From Kribbella italica (lineage in GTDB: Bacteria > Actinomycetota > Actinomycetes > Propionibacteriales > Kribbellaceae), in the NCBI RefSeq assembly GCF_014205135.1, contig NZ_JACHMY010000001.1:7130001-7194000 (forward strand): DNA of 64,000 nucleotides, read 5' to 3'. The position numbers and the translations under genes were made by a program. The stretch's first letter is position 1, and each line of letters begins with the position of its first letter. The notes under the pieces were generated by a model. It ran no database searches, was not told where the DNA came from, and saw nothing but the letters and a program-made list of their open reading frames with translations. This document shows, in pieces, positions 25,310-33,452 of this stretch.

Positions 25310-26436
25310 CCACAGGAAATCCAGTTCGTCAGCCCGAGTTCGTTCATCGCCTCGCGTTCGCCGAGGACAGATCCGTGCGTTGGCATGATCGCCTGCCAGC
25401 TCTCCTTGTCGACCTGCCAGCTGTGAACGAAATCGACGCAGAGGTCAGGTGAGATCAGCTCCAGCTGTTCCGTGGCCCTGAGCAGCGACTTGTGGGCCGA
25501 AGACAGGTCTGCCCCCGTTCTGTCCTCCACCGCCGACAAGCGACGGGAGGTCTCCGCGATCATGGCGTACCGGCCTTCTTTGAAGAGTCGCCAGTGGCGC
25601 TTGCCGGCCGCGACCTTGAGTTGATCCCACCCAGGCGTTTCGCTGAACAACGCGTAGAGGCCTTCGGCGAGCAGGTCACCGAACTCCTCGCGGGCAGCTC
25701 GGCCGGAGTCCGCGAAGGGGTCGTACTCGTCCTGCTGCGCTTTCCCGATCATAGGGAGGGAGCGCGAGGCGGCCTGCTGCGCGAAGAAGAACCAGTCCTC
25801 GTTGTAGACATCGGGAAAGAACGACACGGCCGGATGCTGCGTGTTCACACCCAGCACAGCGCCGCTCACGAACACGTCCTGCCGAAGCCCCGCGAGCCGT
25901 CGTGCGTGACACACGACCGAGTTGTCCGGGTAGGCGACGCTGGCCATCGCCGCGACGGGATGACGATCCAGAGAACCGGAGAAGCGCGAGATGTCGCGTG
26001 GACTGAGCTGATGGATGTCGTCGTCGACAAAGAGGATCTTCTTCCAGCCCTGCAGCCGGGCCAGGACCAGGCCGAGGTTGCGTTTCACGCTTAGGTCGCT
26101 GGAACGATCGGCACTGAGCTCGCGGAAGTCGTCGCGGGAAGTCTCAGGGTGATGCCCGGGCAGTTGATACCCGTCGAGTATGTCGACGACGAGTGCCCGC
26201 GCCCCGAGGCTGGCCTCGACTCTTTCCGCCACTCTTTCCGCTTTCGCATGCCGGCTACACAACACGACCAGCGGCACCGACAACATCGCGGACAGGTCGA
26301 TCAGCCGTTGCAGATTCGGCCGGGACGCCGGTACGACGATCGCATCCAACCTGCTGTTCGTCGGCGACGGAGCACAGGCCGACACATCGCGCAGAAGTGA
26401 GGCGTGCGACGCCACATGTTTGGTGCCGTTGCTCAT
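25225..26436 (-). CDS. glycosyltransferase-like protein (GT-A fold, DDD motif)
   Basis: A 403-residue protein with a GT-A-like Rossmann start (LDAIVVPASRPNLQRLIDLSAML) and the metal-binding motif KILFVDDDIHQLS. Downstream is NEDWFFFAQQAA, which resembles the catalytic region of family-2-like enzymes. No membrane segment is evident. ATG 26436 overlaps the stop of the XRE-sensor gene upstream, so the two are coupled. The last ~28 codons lie opposite the GNAT gene. The sugar and acceptor are unknown. Confidence 0.65.
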   Translation of the reverse strand: MSNGTKHVASHASLLRDVSACAPSPTNSRLDAIVVPASRPNLQRLIDLSAMLSVPLVVLCSRHAKAERVAERVEASLGARALVVDILDGYQLPGHHPETSRDDFRELSADRSSDLSVKRNLGLVLARLQGWKKILFVDDDIHQLSPRDISRFSGSLDRHPVAAMASVAYPDNSVVCHARRLAGLRQDVFVSGAVLGVNTQHPAVSFFPDVYNEDWFFFAQQAASRSLPMIGKAQQDEYDPFADSGRAAREEFGDLLAEGLYALFSETPGWDQLKVAAGKRHWRLFKEGRYAMIAETSRRLSAVEDRTGADLSSAHKSLLRATEQLELISPDLCVDFVHSWQVDKESWQAIMPTHGSVLGEREAMNELGLTNWISCGYGNGPRSVGPGMSFSRSSDRSKEPANV

Positions 26437-27515
26437 GCGGGGGACGCCTTGTCGGTCGGAGACCACTCGTAGAGCCGGTTCGAGTCGGTCTCGAGATCGG
26501 GTGAGAGTGCGTCGCCGTTCAGGACCGGCACCCGCAGCAGCAACGCGAACTCGCCACCGGGGAAACGGTTGGCCAGGAAGGCTTCGTTACGCTCCCGGAG
26601 GGCGATGTCGGTAAGCGCTAGCACCGCACCGACGACGCCACGACTGTGAATGCCGTTGCAGACGGTGAGAGTTTGGCTGTGATTGTAAGGATTCCGCACC
26701 CTGGCCAGCAGCGCGACGTCTTCGATCAGTTCGCGGCCGCTGTCCGACGCGTCGTCCCACACCGGCCGGTACTCGCGCCGATCAGCCCCGCTGGTTCGGA
26801 AGATCTCGCCGGTTTTCAGATCGTCGACCTCGACCTGGGACACCGGCATCTCGCGCAGAGTCTTGAGGATCCGCTTCATGACCCGGTTCCAGCCGACGCC
26901 CCCCAGCACCACCAAATGGCCGGACAGATCGTCCGCCACAACCTCCGAAGGCAACCGATGCACGACGTTCGCGGTGGGGTTGCATGCGCGAATGTGCCCC
27001 CACAGCTCGATCAGGGCGTCCAGATCGGCGTACCGGAACATTCGTGTGTAGTTCGGGTTCTTCTCGTTCGCCATCGGAGGCCGCTCGGCCAGCGGTGCCT
27101 CGGGGCAGATGATCGTGATCGGATCGCTGTCGAAGGTCCACGTCGAGAGCTCGCTGCTCGAGGATTCGCGGGCACTGCTCGGTCCATGGACCGCCTCGCG
27201 CAGTGCGACGAGCTCCTCGTGGAGGTCCTGGAATCGACCTCGCTCATCCGAGGTCAGTTCGTCCTCGGGCACGAGGTATGCCGGGGTAGTGGTCGATCGG
27301 TCCGAGCAGAAGAACAGCGCGTAGGAGTGCAGTCGCTCAGCCGGCGGCAGCTTGGGATCCCGCCGTGACTCCCAGGAACTGATCGTCGCGACGGCCACCG
27401 AGGACTCCTGGCTCAGGGCGTGCGCCAGGTCCGCCTGAGTCAGTTTCGGCTCATGCGTCGTACGAAGGCCGCGAAGCCTCGTGGCAAGTCGTACGGCCTC
27501 AGGCGTAGGGGCCAA
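26433..27515 (-). CDS. XRE-type HTH regulator with unassigned sensor domain (copy A)
   Basis: A 360-residue protein. Residues ~5-75 form an XRE helix-turn-helix (LTQADLAHALSQES, ATISSWESRRDPKLPPAERL). The C-terminal ~230 residues hold a domain seen also in copy B: ITIICPEAPL, NPNYTRMFRYADLDALIELW, LSGHLVVLGGVGWN and a final LYEWSP. The HLVVLGG strand suggests a Rossmann-like fold that may bind a nucleotide or sugar. The start is TTG 27515 with a GGAG ribosome site. It is coupled to a glycosyltransferase gene. Confidence 0.75.
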   Translation of the reverse strand: MAPTPEAVRLATRLRGLRTTHEPKLTQADLAHALSQESSVAVATISSWESRRDPKLPPAERLHSYALFFCSDRSTTTPAYLVPEDELTSDERGRFQDLHEELVALREAVHGPSSARESSSSELSTWTFDSDPITIICPEAPLAERPPMANEKNPNYTRMFRYADLDALIELWGHIRACNPTANVVHRLPSEVVADDLSGHLVVLGGVGWNRVMKRILKTLREMPVSQVEVDDLKTGEIFRTSGADRREYRPVWDDASDSGRELIEDVALLARVRNPYNHSQTLTVCNGIHSRGVVGAVLALTDIALRERNEAFLANRFPGGEFALLLRVPVLNGDALSPDLETDSNRLYEWSPTDKASPA

Positions 27516-27628
27516 GATCGCTCCCGGTTGTCTTCGACGTCGAGCGCTCGCTCAGGATGACCAGAGTAGCCCGCGGTTATACAAGATCAAATAGACAGCA
27601 TCAGTGGAAAGCGGTCCGGGATCTTCGA

Positions 27629-28138
27629 CTATAGGTGTCTCTGGTACTCGGCCTCATGTCGCACACGATTGTTTGTTTTGATGGGTTGCACCACCGTGGT
27701 CTCTCCATATTCAATGTGGCGATAGAACTGCCGCGCCAATTCGTTCTCGGTGAAAATCCAGAGCTTCAACTGTCGCGTGCCCCTCCTCGCTGCGATGACT
27801 TCGAGTGCTGAGACCAACTGTGTGCCGACACCTCGCCGGCGCTCGTTCGGATCGACCCACAATGCTTCGAGGTGCATGCCGTCGTCCGTTTGAAGGTTGA
27901 GCTTTGCCAAACCGATGTGCCTCGTCTCGAGTGTGGCCACAATCCATACGTTGTGAGCAAGCTCTTGGCGCCAGTGCTTCTCGTCGTACGCTCGCTCGGC
28001 CCGGAGATCGCCGAGGAATGATTCAGGGGACTCGCCCAGCGCTTTCAACCGTAAGTCCCTGAGCGTCTGCCACTTGTCCGTATCCAAGCTGACGACATCC
28101 GGCCGCGACCGAGTGAGCCCTTCGAGATCCTGCACCAA
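27629..28138 (-). CDS. GNAT acetyltransferase
   Basis: A 169-residue GNAT (LDTDKWQTLRDLRLKALGESPESFL). The acetyl-CoA-binding segment is intact (HLEALWVDPNERRRGVGTQLVSALE). The ending LARQFYRHIEYGETTV shows the usual last strand. It is paralogous to 24809-25309 and lies between the two XRE-sensor genes, 86 bases after copy B. Lower GC than its neighbours hints at transfer. Confidence 0.82.
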   Translation of the reverse strand: MVQDLEGLTRSRPDVVSLDTDKWQTLRDLRLKALGESPESFLGDLRAERAYDEKHWRQELAHNVWIVATLETRHIGLAKLNLQTDDGMHLEALWVDPNERRRGVGTQLVSALEVIAARRGTRQLKLWIFTENELARQFYRHIEYGETTVVQPIKTNNRVRHEAEYQRHL

Positions 28139-28224
28139 AAGCCTTTCTGTAGGGCGCCCTCGTGCGTCGGAAAAGGTGTTCTCAGTTTCAGCGCACGCTC
28201 AGAACGCGTCGAGGTTGTTAATTG

Positions 28225-29370
28225 TCAGACTGCTCCGCTGTCTGAGGCGGAGTCTGTGATGTCGTCGCTCGGTGACCATTCGTAGAGACGGGTATCCGAG
28301 ATATCCAAGTCAGGCGCAGCGATCTCACCGTTCACCACCGGGACCCGCATGAGCATCGCGAACGATCCGTTCGGGAAGCGGTTGGCGATGAAGGCCTCGT
28401 TGCGTTCGCGGACGTCCCCGTCCGTCAGAGCAAGGACCGCTCCCAGGACCCCTCGGCTGTAGACGCCGCTGCAGATGGTGAGACTGCCGTGGGGCGAGTA
28501 CGGATTACGCAGCCGCGCGAGGAACGCGACGTCTTCGACGAGTACACGAGGTTTGCCGCCGCGCCAAGCGTCTTCGGTCTGGTCTTCCGCAATCTTCTTC
28601 GTGCCCACGGCTTCTACGCTGGTGTTCTCGAGTTCCTTCCACACCGGCCGGAAGTCACGACCGTCGGCACCCCTCAATCTGAAGATTTCGCCGTTCTTCA
28701 GGTCCGGGACCTCCACCTGCTGGATCGGGAGATCCCCCAGTTGCTGCTGTAGCCGGTCGGCGACCTGGTTCCAGCCGATGCCGCCGAGCACGACCAGATG
28801 GCCCTTCATCTCGCGCGGAACGACCTCTGCTGCCAGCCGGCGGGTCACCTGCAGGTCCGGGTTGGCGGAACGGATCTGTCCCCATAGTTCGATCAGCGCG
28901 TCGAGGTCCGCGTAGCGGTAGGTCCGCGTGTAGTTGGGATTCTCTTCCTTGGCCAGCGAGGAGCGGTTGGGGACCGGAACCTCCGGGCAGATGATCGTGA
29001 CCGGACCATCCTTGAAGGACAGGATCGAGCCGTCGGCCACGCCGTGCACCGCGTCGCGAAGCCCCACGAGCTCTTGATACAGAGCTTCGAAACGCTCACG
29101 TTCTTCAGTCGTCAGATCCTGCTCGCGGGGAAGACGGGGAGCGTCAGCTCCGGGAGTGCGTGCGAAGAACAGGGCGTAGGAGTGCAGTCGTTCCACCGGC
29201 GGTAGCTTGGGGTTGGTCTTCGACTCCCACGAACTGATGGTGGCGACGGCCGCCGAGGACTCCTCGCTGAGGGCGCGCGCCAGATCCGCCTGAGTCAGCT
29301 TCGCTCCGTACGAAGCACGCAAGCCGCGAAGCCTCGTGGCTAGTCGTGCGGCCTCTGGTGAAGCGGCCAA
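28225..29370 (-). CDS. XRE-type HTH regulator with unassigned sensor domain (copy B)
   Basis: A 381-residue paralogue of 26433-27515 with the same HTH (LTQADLARALSEESSAAVATI) and C-terminal blocks (VTIICPEVPV, NPNYTRTYRYADLDALIELW, GHLVVLGGIGWN, LYEWSP). It has a ~20-residue insertion before the RVLVEDVAFLARLRNPY segment. Start TTG 29370 is chosen by analogy with copy A, with GGAG five bases upstream. The conserved domain pair and repeated GNAT partner suggest a duplicated functional module. Confidence 0.75.
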   Translation of the reverse strand: MAASPEAARLATRLRGLRASYGAKLTQADLARALSEESSAAVATISSWESKTNPKLPPVERLHSYALFFARTPGADAPRLPREQDLTTEERERFEALYQELVGLRDAVHGVADGSILSFKDGPVTIICPEVPVPNRSSLAKEENPNYTRTYRYADLDALIELWGQIRSANPDLQVTRRLAAEVVPREMKGHLVVLGGIGWNQVADRLQQQLGDLPIQQVEVPDLKNGEIFRLRGADGRDFRPVWKELENTSVEAVGTKKIAEDQTEDAWRGGKPRVLVEDVAFLARLRNPYSPHGSLTICSGVYSRGVLGAVLALTDGDVRERNEAFIANRFPNGSFAMLMRVPVVNGEIAAPDLDISDTRLYEWSPSDDITDSASDSGAV

Positions 29371-29376
29371 GATCAC

Positions 29377-29746
29377 TCCAGGATAGTTGTCGACTCTTCG
29401 TGCAGGCGCGTCCGGCGGACGTATACCTGTCTACACCCGAAGACACCTGTAGGGCCAGAACCCTGGCGCGTTGCGCCGGTTCAGCTCTCGAGCAGGCGCA
29501 ACTGGCACGTTCCGTGAATGCTGATCTGCCTACCGTAGCGGCAGGTCACGATTGAGTTCAAGCGGACGATCTGTATTGCAGCAAAGTACACCCAGGTCTA
29601 CTGTAATTGAATAGAAGCCACTGACTCCAGAGTGAGGGCAGTGGTTCGCGGTAGATGACGCCACCGTCCAAGGCCGTACCGACGCTGGTCCACCGGCGTT
29701 CGAAGGTCCTCTCGTCTGTCTCCGTGGAAGTTCGGAGGTGGTGACC
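29377..29746. other. intergenic stretch without a gene
   Basis: About 370 bases of lower GC than the surroundings, between divergent genes. I see no convincing ORF, RNA or long repeat. It presumably holds the promoters of copy B and of the membrane protein gene. Confidence 0.4.
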
Positions 29747-30115
29747 ATGTTGCAACGCAGGCCCACGCCCAGCCCCTCTCACTCCGCTGTCAGCATGTGG
29801 ACCCTGATGGCAGCTGACCTGATGGCTGTCATCTGGATGTACACCTTCGGGCCGTGGCTCGATCAATCGTCGCGGCTCACGGCCACGACAACGCTCGGCG
29901 GTCACCACGTCATCGTTTTGGCTTGCGCGGCCGCTGCCTTCCTGATGCTCGCCGGTCTCGCTCTGCTGACCGAAGGCTTCACGAAGACGACGACCAAGCT
30001 GACCCTGGCCACCAACGCGGCCTGCGTCGTGTCGGTCGTCGCTCTGGCCGGACTAATCGCATTCGTTCTGGTCGCTCTGCTGGCCCGAGTGGTTTTCGGC
30101 AAGCTCCGGCCCTGA
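29747..30115 (+). CDS. small integral membrane protein
   Basis: About 122 residues with three likely membrane segments (WTLMAADLMAVIWMYTFG, VIVLACAAAAFLMLAGLALL, AACVVSVVALAGLIAFVLVALLA). ATG 29747 follows GGAGG by ten bases. I do not recognise the family. A strong hairpin terminator follows directly. Confidence 0.7.
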   Translation: MLQRRPTPSPSHSAVSMWTLMAADLMAVIWMYTFGPWLDQSSRLTATTTLGGHHVIVLACAAAAFLMLAGLALLTEGFTKTTTKLTLATNAACVVSVVALAGLIAFVLVALLARVVFGKLRP

Positions 30116-30120
30116 CCAAA

Positions 30121-30149
30121 GGGCCCGCCCACGCAGAGTGGGCGGGCCC
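30121..30149. terminator. bidirectional GC-rich hairpin terminator
   Basis: A perfect 12-bp stem GGGCCCGCCCAC (30121-30132) with 30138-30149 and a 5-base loop, between the convergent membrane-protein gene and the phytase-like pseudogene. Confidence 0.75.
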
Positions 30150-30157
30150 GACACCGA

Positions 30158-31793
30158 TCAGCGAACGCGGATCGTCACCGTCACCGTCTTCACAACCGCC
30201 GGCAGCTTCGAGGTGTCGATCTTCAAGATCTCCCCGTTGTCCGTCTGCCCGGTCGGCGGCAGCACCTTCTGGTGAACGGTCCATTTCCCGTCAGGGTCGA
30301 CGACGATCGTGTCAATCCCGAAGTCGTTGTCGTTCGACACATAAAGCGTTCGCCCGCCATCCGTCGTCGCAACGCCCTCCACCTTGTCGTGCCCGAAGAA
30401 CTTGCCGGTCGTGTCGAGTTGACTCACCAGCGCACCGACATTCACCAAAGGCTGCTTCAAGGCCACCTGCACACCAGCAGCGGTCAGCGTCGCCAGCGCG
30501 GCGTTGGTCGCCGAAGCACCAACCAGAGCCTCCGGCGACTTCCCACCCACAGTCAGCCCGCTGACATCAGTAGCGCCCTCGATGTCGATCTCGTTCAGGC
30601 TCTTCTGCGCGAACGGCTCGAAGGCACCGTCCCGCTCGTCCAGCAAGAAGCGCGTGTTCGACAAAGCCGTGATCTCACTGATCGCCGCACCAGTAGTCGC
30701 CGGGTTGTCCAACAGGTACAGGTACTGCTTCGCCCGATAAGTCCGCAGATCGATCGCGACAATCCGCACCGGCGCCACCGAAGCCGCCTTCACGCTCCCA
30801 AGATCCCGAGCCGTCCGGCGTGACCGTCAGCCCTTCCATCCCCTTGTTCTTCACGCGATTCGCGAGTTCGGCCGGCAGATACCCGACGATCTTGTGCGCC
30901 GCGTTGTCCACGCTGTTCCGGTACGGCGTCAGCCGCCCGATCTCGTACCCGTCGGCATCGAAATGCGTCACGTACGGCCCGTACTCGTCCGAAACCCAGA
31001 ACGTCCCGTCCCGCAACGCCACCAAACCCTCGGAGTCGTAGCCGTAGGCATCCCGGGCCACCGGAACCGGCGTACCGCCATTGGCATTCGTCGCGTCGAC
31101 ATCGTCGATCACTTCACTCGTGTCGTGCGGCGGCCGCCCGCTGTACTTCACCCCGCCCAGACTCCGAGGCCCCTTCAGCAAAACCTTCGAGACCAGTTCG
31201 GCCCGCCCGTCAACCAGCTTGAACTTCCCAATCTGCGGCTGAAAGTCGAGCAGCATCTCCGACTTGTTCCCATCCGGGGCATCAGCGTTCGGCCCCCGAT
31301 CGGTCAGCCCGTAGAAGTACCCAGCCCGACCGGGCACCGCGGCCAACGCCGACCCGAATCCCTCACCAGAAATCTCCGTAGTACTCCCACCCGGCCCCGC
31401 AACCTTCGCTAACGGCGCCAAAGCACCCCCGCCGGCCTCGCTATTCCTGAACACCTGTACGGCGTCAGTCGCCGTGTACGTAAAACTGTCCGTCCCCTTG
31501 AACCCAGGCTTCGGCGTGTAAACGAACCCCCCATCCGCCCCCAAAGTCACCGTCCCGTGAGCCGGTGACGAATGCCGCACCACAGCCGTCGCCCCGGAGT
31601 CATTCCGCAGTACGTCCCCACTCACCTTGCTGTGCCCCGAAAAGGAATCACCCACCACCCGAAACACATGCGGCGCCCTCGGCCACCACCCACCGGCCTG
31701 ACTGACCGCCGCCCCCGCACCCACCAGGGCGATCCCGACGCCGGCCGCGACTCCAACTCGACCCCACCCACGCATCACCAGTCCAAAGTCCAT
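30158..31793 (-). pseudogene. frameshifted secreted phytase-like esterase with cadherin-like (Big_9) domain
   Basis: Two minus-strand frames together make one secreted protein. The 5' part has a start at 31793, a hydrophobic export segment (VGVAAGVGIALVGAGAAVS) and a tandem-repeat-type domain (SGDVLRNDSG to GFKGTDSFTYTATDA). It continues with the esterase-like phytase domain (GFGSALAAVPGRAGYFYGLTDRGPNAD; GYDSEGLVALRDGTFWVSDEYGPYV; NKGMEGLTVTPDG). It goes out of frame at about 30810-30790. The 3' part resumes as KAASVAPVRIVAIDLRTY and ends TVTIRVR. About 20 residues also seem missing at the join. Confidence 0.78.
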
Positions 31794-31924
31794 ACCCCCG
31801 AACTTCCTCGCCCCGATGAACTCTCCACCACCGCTTCGTGAATCCTCGGCATCCGGCCCTGACGTCACCACTGCGAGTCCCCACGACAGAAATTCCCGGA
31901 CGTCTCGTCGCTTGATCGGCGAAG

Positions 31925-33373
31925 ATGAGCGACATGCTGAATCCGGTGGAGATCCGCCGCCGTCTCAAAGAGGCCGCTGAGGCCGCTCGGCTGCGCGATC
32001 GGGCCGGCCTGGACCAGAGCGCGTCCTGGCTCGACGCCGCGTCCGCGCGAGAGATGCTGCGCATCGACTACTACGCCCGCCGGTTCCGGTACGACGGGCC
32101 GCCGCTGGGAGTGCCGGATCAGTGGACCGCGCCGGTCCTGGAACAGCCGCACCCGGTCGTCGCGGTGGTCGCGACCATGCATTCGAGCGGATTCGTTCGC
32201 GAGCGCGCCGTACGAGCGCTGATCACGTCAGGAGATCCCAGCGGCGATCGCGCGTTGACGGTACGAGCCACCGACCACGTCTCGGTGATCCGCGAGCTGG
32301 CGGCGGCCGAAGTACGTCGCCGAACCGGGCTCGACCAGGCCGACCGGATCGTGCCGTTGCTGCACCGGATCGCGAAGCGCGGCCGCGGCGCCGGCCTCCT
32401 GCCGGAGTACCTGCGTTCGCTGGTGGCGATCCACGGGGAGCCGGAAGTGTGGGCTCGCCTGCGAGAGTCGTCCGACCGCGACCTGCGTCGATCGGCGTAC
32501 CAGGACAGCCGGGATGCCGGACTGCTGCCGCTCGCTGAGGTGGCCGAGATCCTTCCGCGCGAGAAAGACCAGATCGTACGCCGGCTGCTGAACCGCATCG
32601 TCGTCGACGACGCTTCGCCGGAACTGGTCACGCAACTGCTCCTGCGCGGACGCGCCGCCGACAGCCGCGTACTCGCTCTGGTCCGCCTGACAGCGTCCGA
32701 GCTCGACCCGGCCGATGTCGAACGACTCCTCGTGGACCGCTCCGTCCTCGTGCGCTTGTGGGCGCGTCGCCGATGGGAGGAGCTGGGCCGCGATCCGGCC
32801 ACGACGTACGCCGCGATCACGCGCTCCGACGTGACCCCGGCCGTCCGTGCTCGCGCGTACGTCGGACTCGTCGAGGTCAACCGTTCCGTTGCACGCGACG
32901 AGATCCTCACCCTCGTGCACAGCCACGAACTCGCCCTGCGCAAGGTCGGCCTCGTCCTGCTCAAAACCAACGCCACCGCTGACGACATCCCAACGCTGTT
33001 CGAGCTGACGGCCGCGACCAACTCGCGGGTCGCCCGCCTCGCGAGCGAGGTCCTCATCCGCAACCCCCGACTATGGTCCCTGCAGGACCTCGCAGTACTG
33101 AAGGCCGCCGAGGATCCCACCCTCCGCCGGCGCGGCTGGTGGATCCACCGCAGCCTGGGCGGCTGGGACGCAGTCATCGCGGATCTGGAACTCCACCACG
33201 ATCCAGACCCGCACCTGTCCGTCCTCGGAGCCCAACCAGTAGCACCGATGTACTTCCAGCCCACCGCTTCCCAGAAGCAGCGCCTCGCCGAGCTCCTGAA
33301 AACCTCACGCCTTCGACGCCACCAACTTCTATCGATCGCTGTGGCAGCAGGCCTTCGCGAGCTTCTCTCCTGA
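31925..33373 (+). CDS. HEAT-repeat-like protein
   Basis: A 482-residue, mostly helical protein with repeated ~30-residue units (FVRERAVRALITSGDPSGDRAL; LALRKVGLVLLKTNATADDIPTL; VARLASEVLIRNPRLWSL). No signal peptide or enzymatic motif is visible. HEAT-like scaffolds of this kind usually mediate protein contacts. The role is unknown. Confidence 0.72.
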   Translation: MSDMLNPVEIRRRLKEAAEAARLRDRAGLDQSASWLDAASAREMLRIDYYARRFRYDGPPLGVPDQWTAPVLEQPHPVVAVVATMHSSGFVRERAVRALITSGDPSGDRALTVRATDHVSVIRELAAAEVRRRTGLDQADRIVPLLHRIAKRGRGAGLLPEYLRSLVAIHGEPEVWARLRESSDRDLRRSAYQDSRDAGLLPLAEVAEILPREKDQIVRRLLNRIVVDDASPELVTQLLLRGRAADSRVLALVRLTASELDPADVERLLVDRSVLVRLWARRRWEELGRDPATTYAAITRSDVTPAVRARAYVGLVEVNRSVARDEILTLVHSHELALRKVGLVLLKTNATADDIPTLFELTAATNSRVARLASEVLIRNPRLWSLQDLAVLKAAEDPTLRRRGWWIHRSLGGWDAVIADLELHHDPDPHLSVLGAQPVAPMYFQPTASQKQRLAELLKTSRLRRHQLLSIAVAAGLRELLS

Positions 33374-33452
33374 GCGCGCTCCGTTCTCAGCCGTGCAGTG
33401 TCGGCCGGGTAGACCAGATTCTGAATCCGCCCGTCGTACGTCCGGCTCTCGA

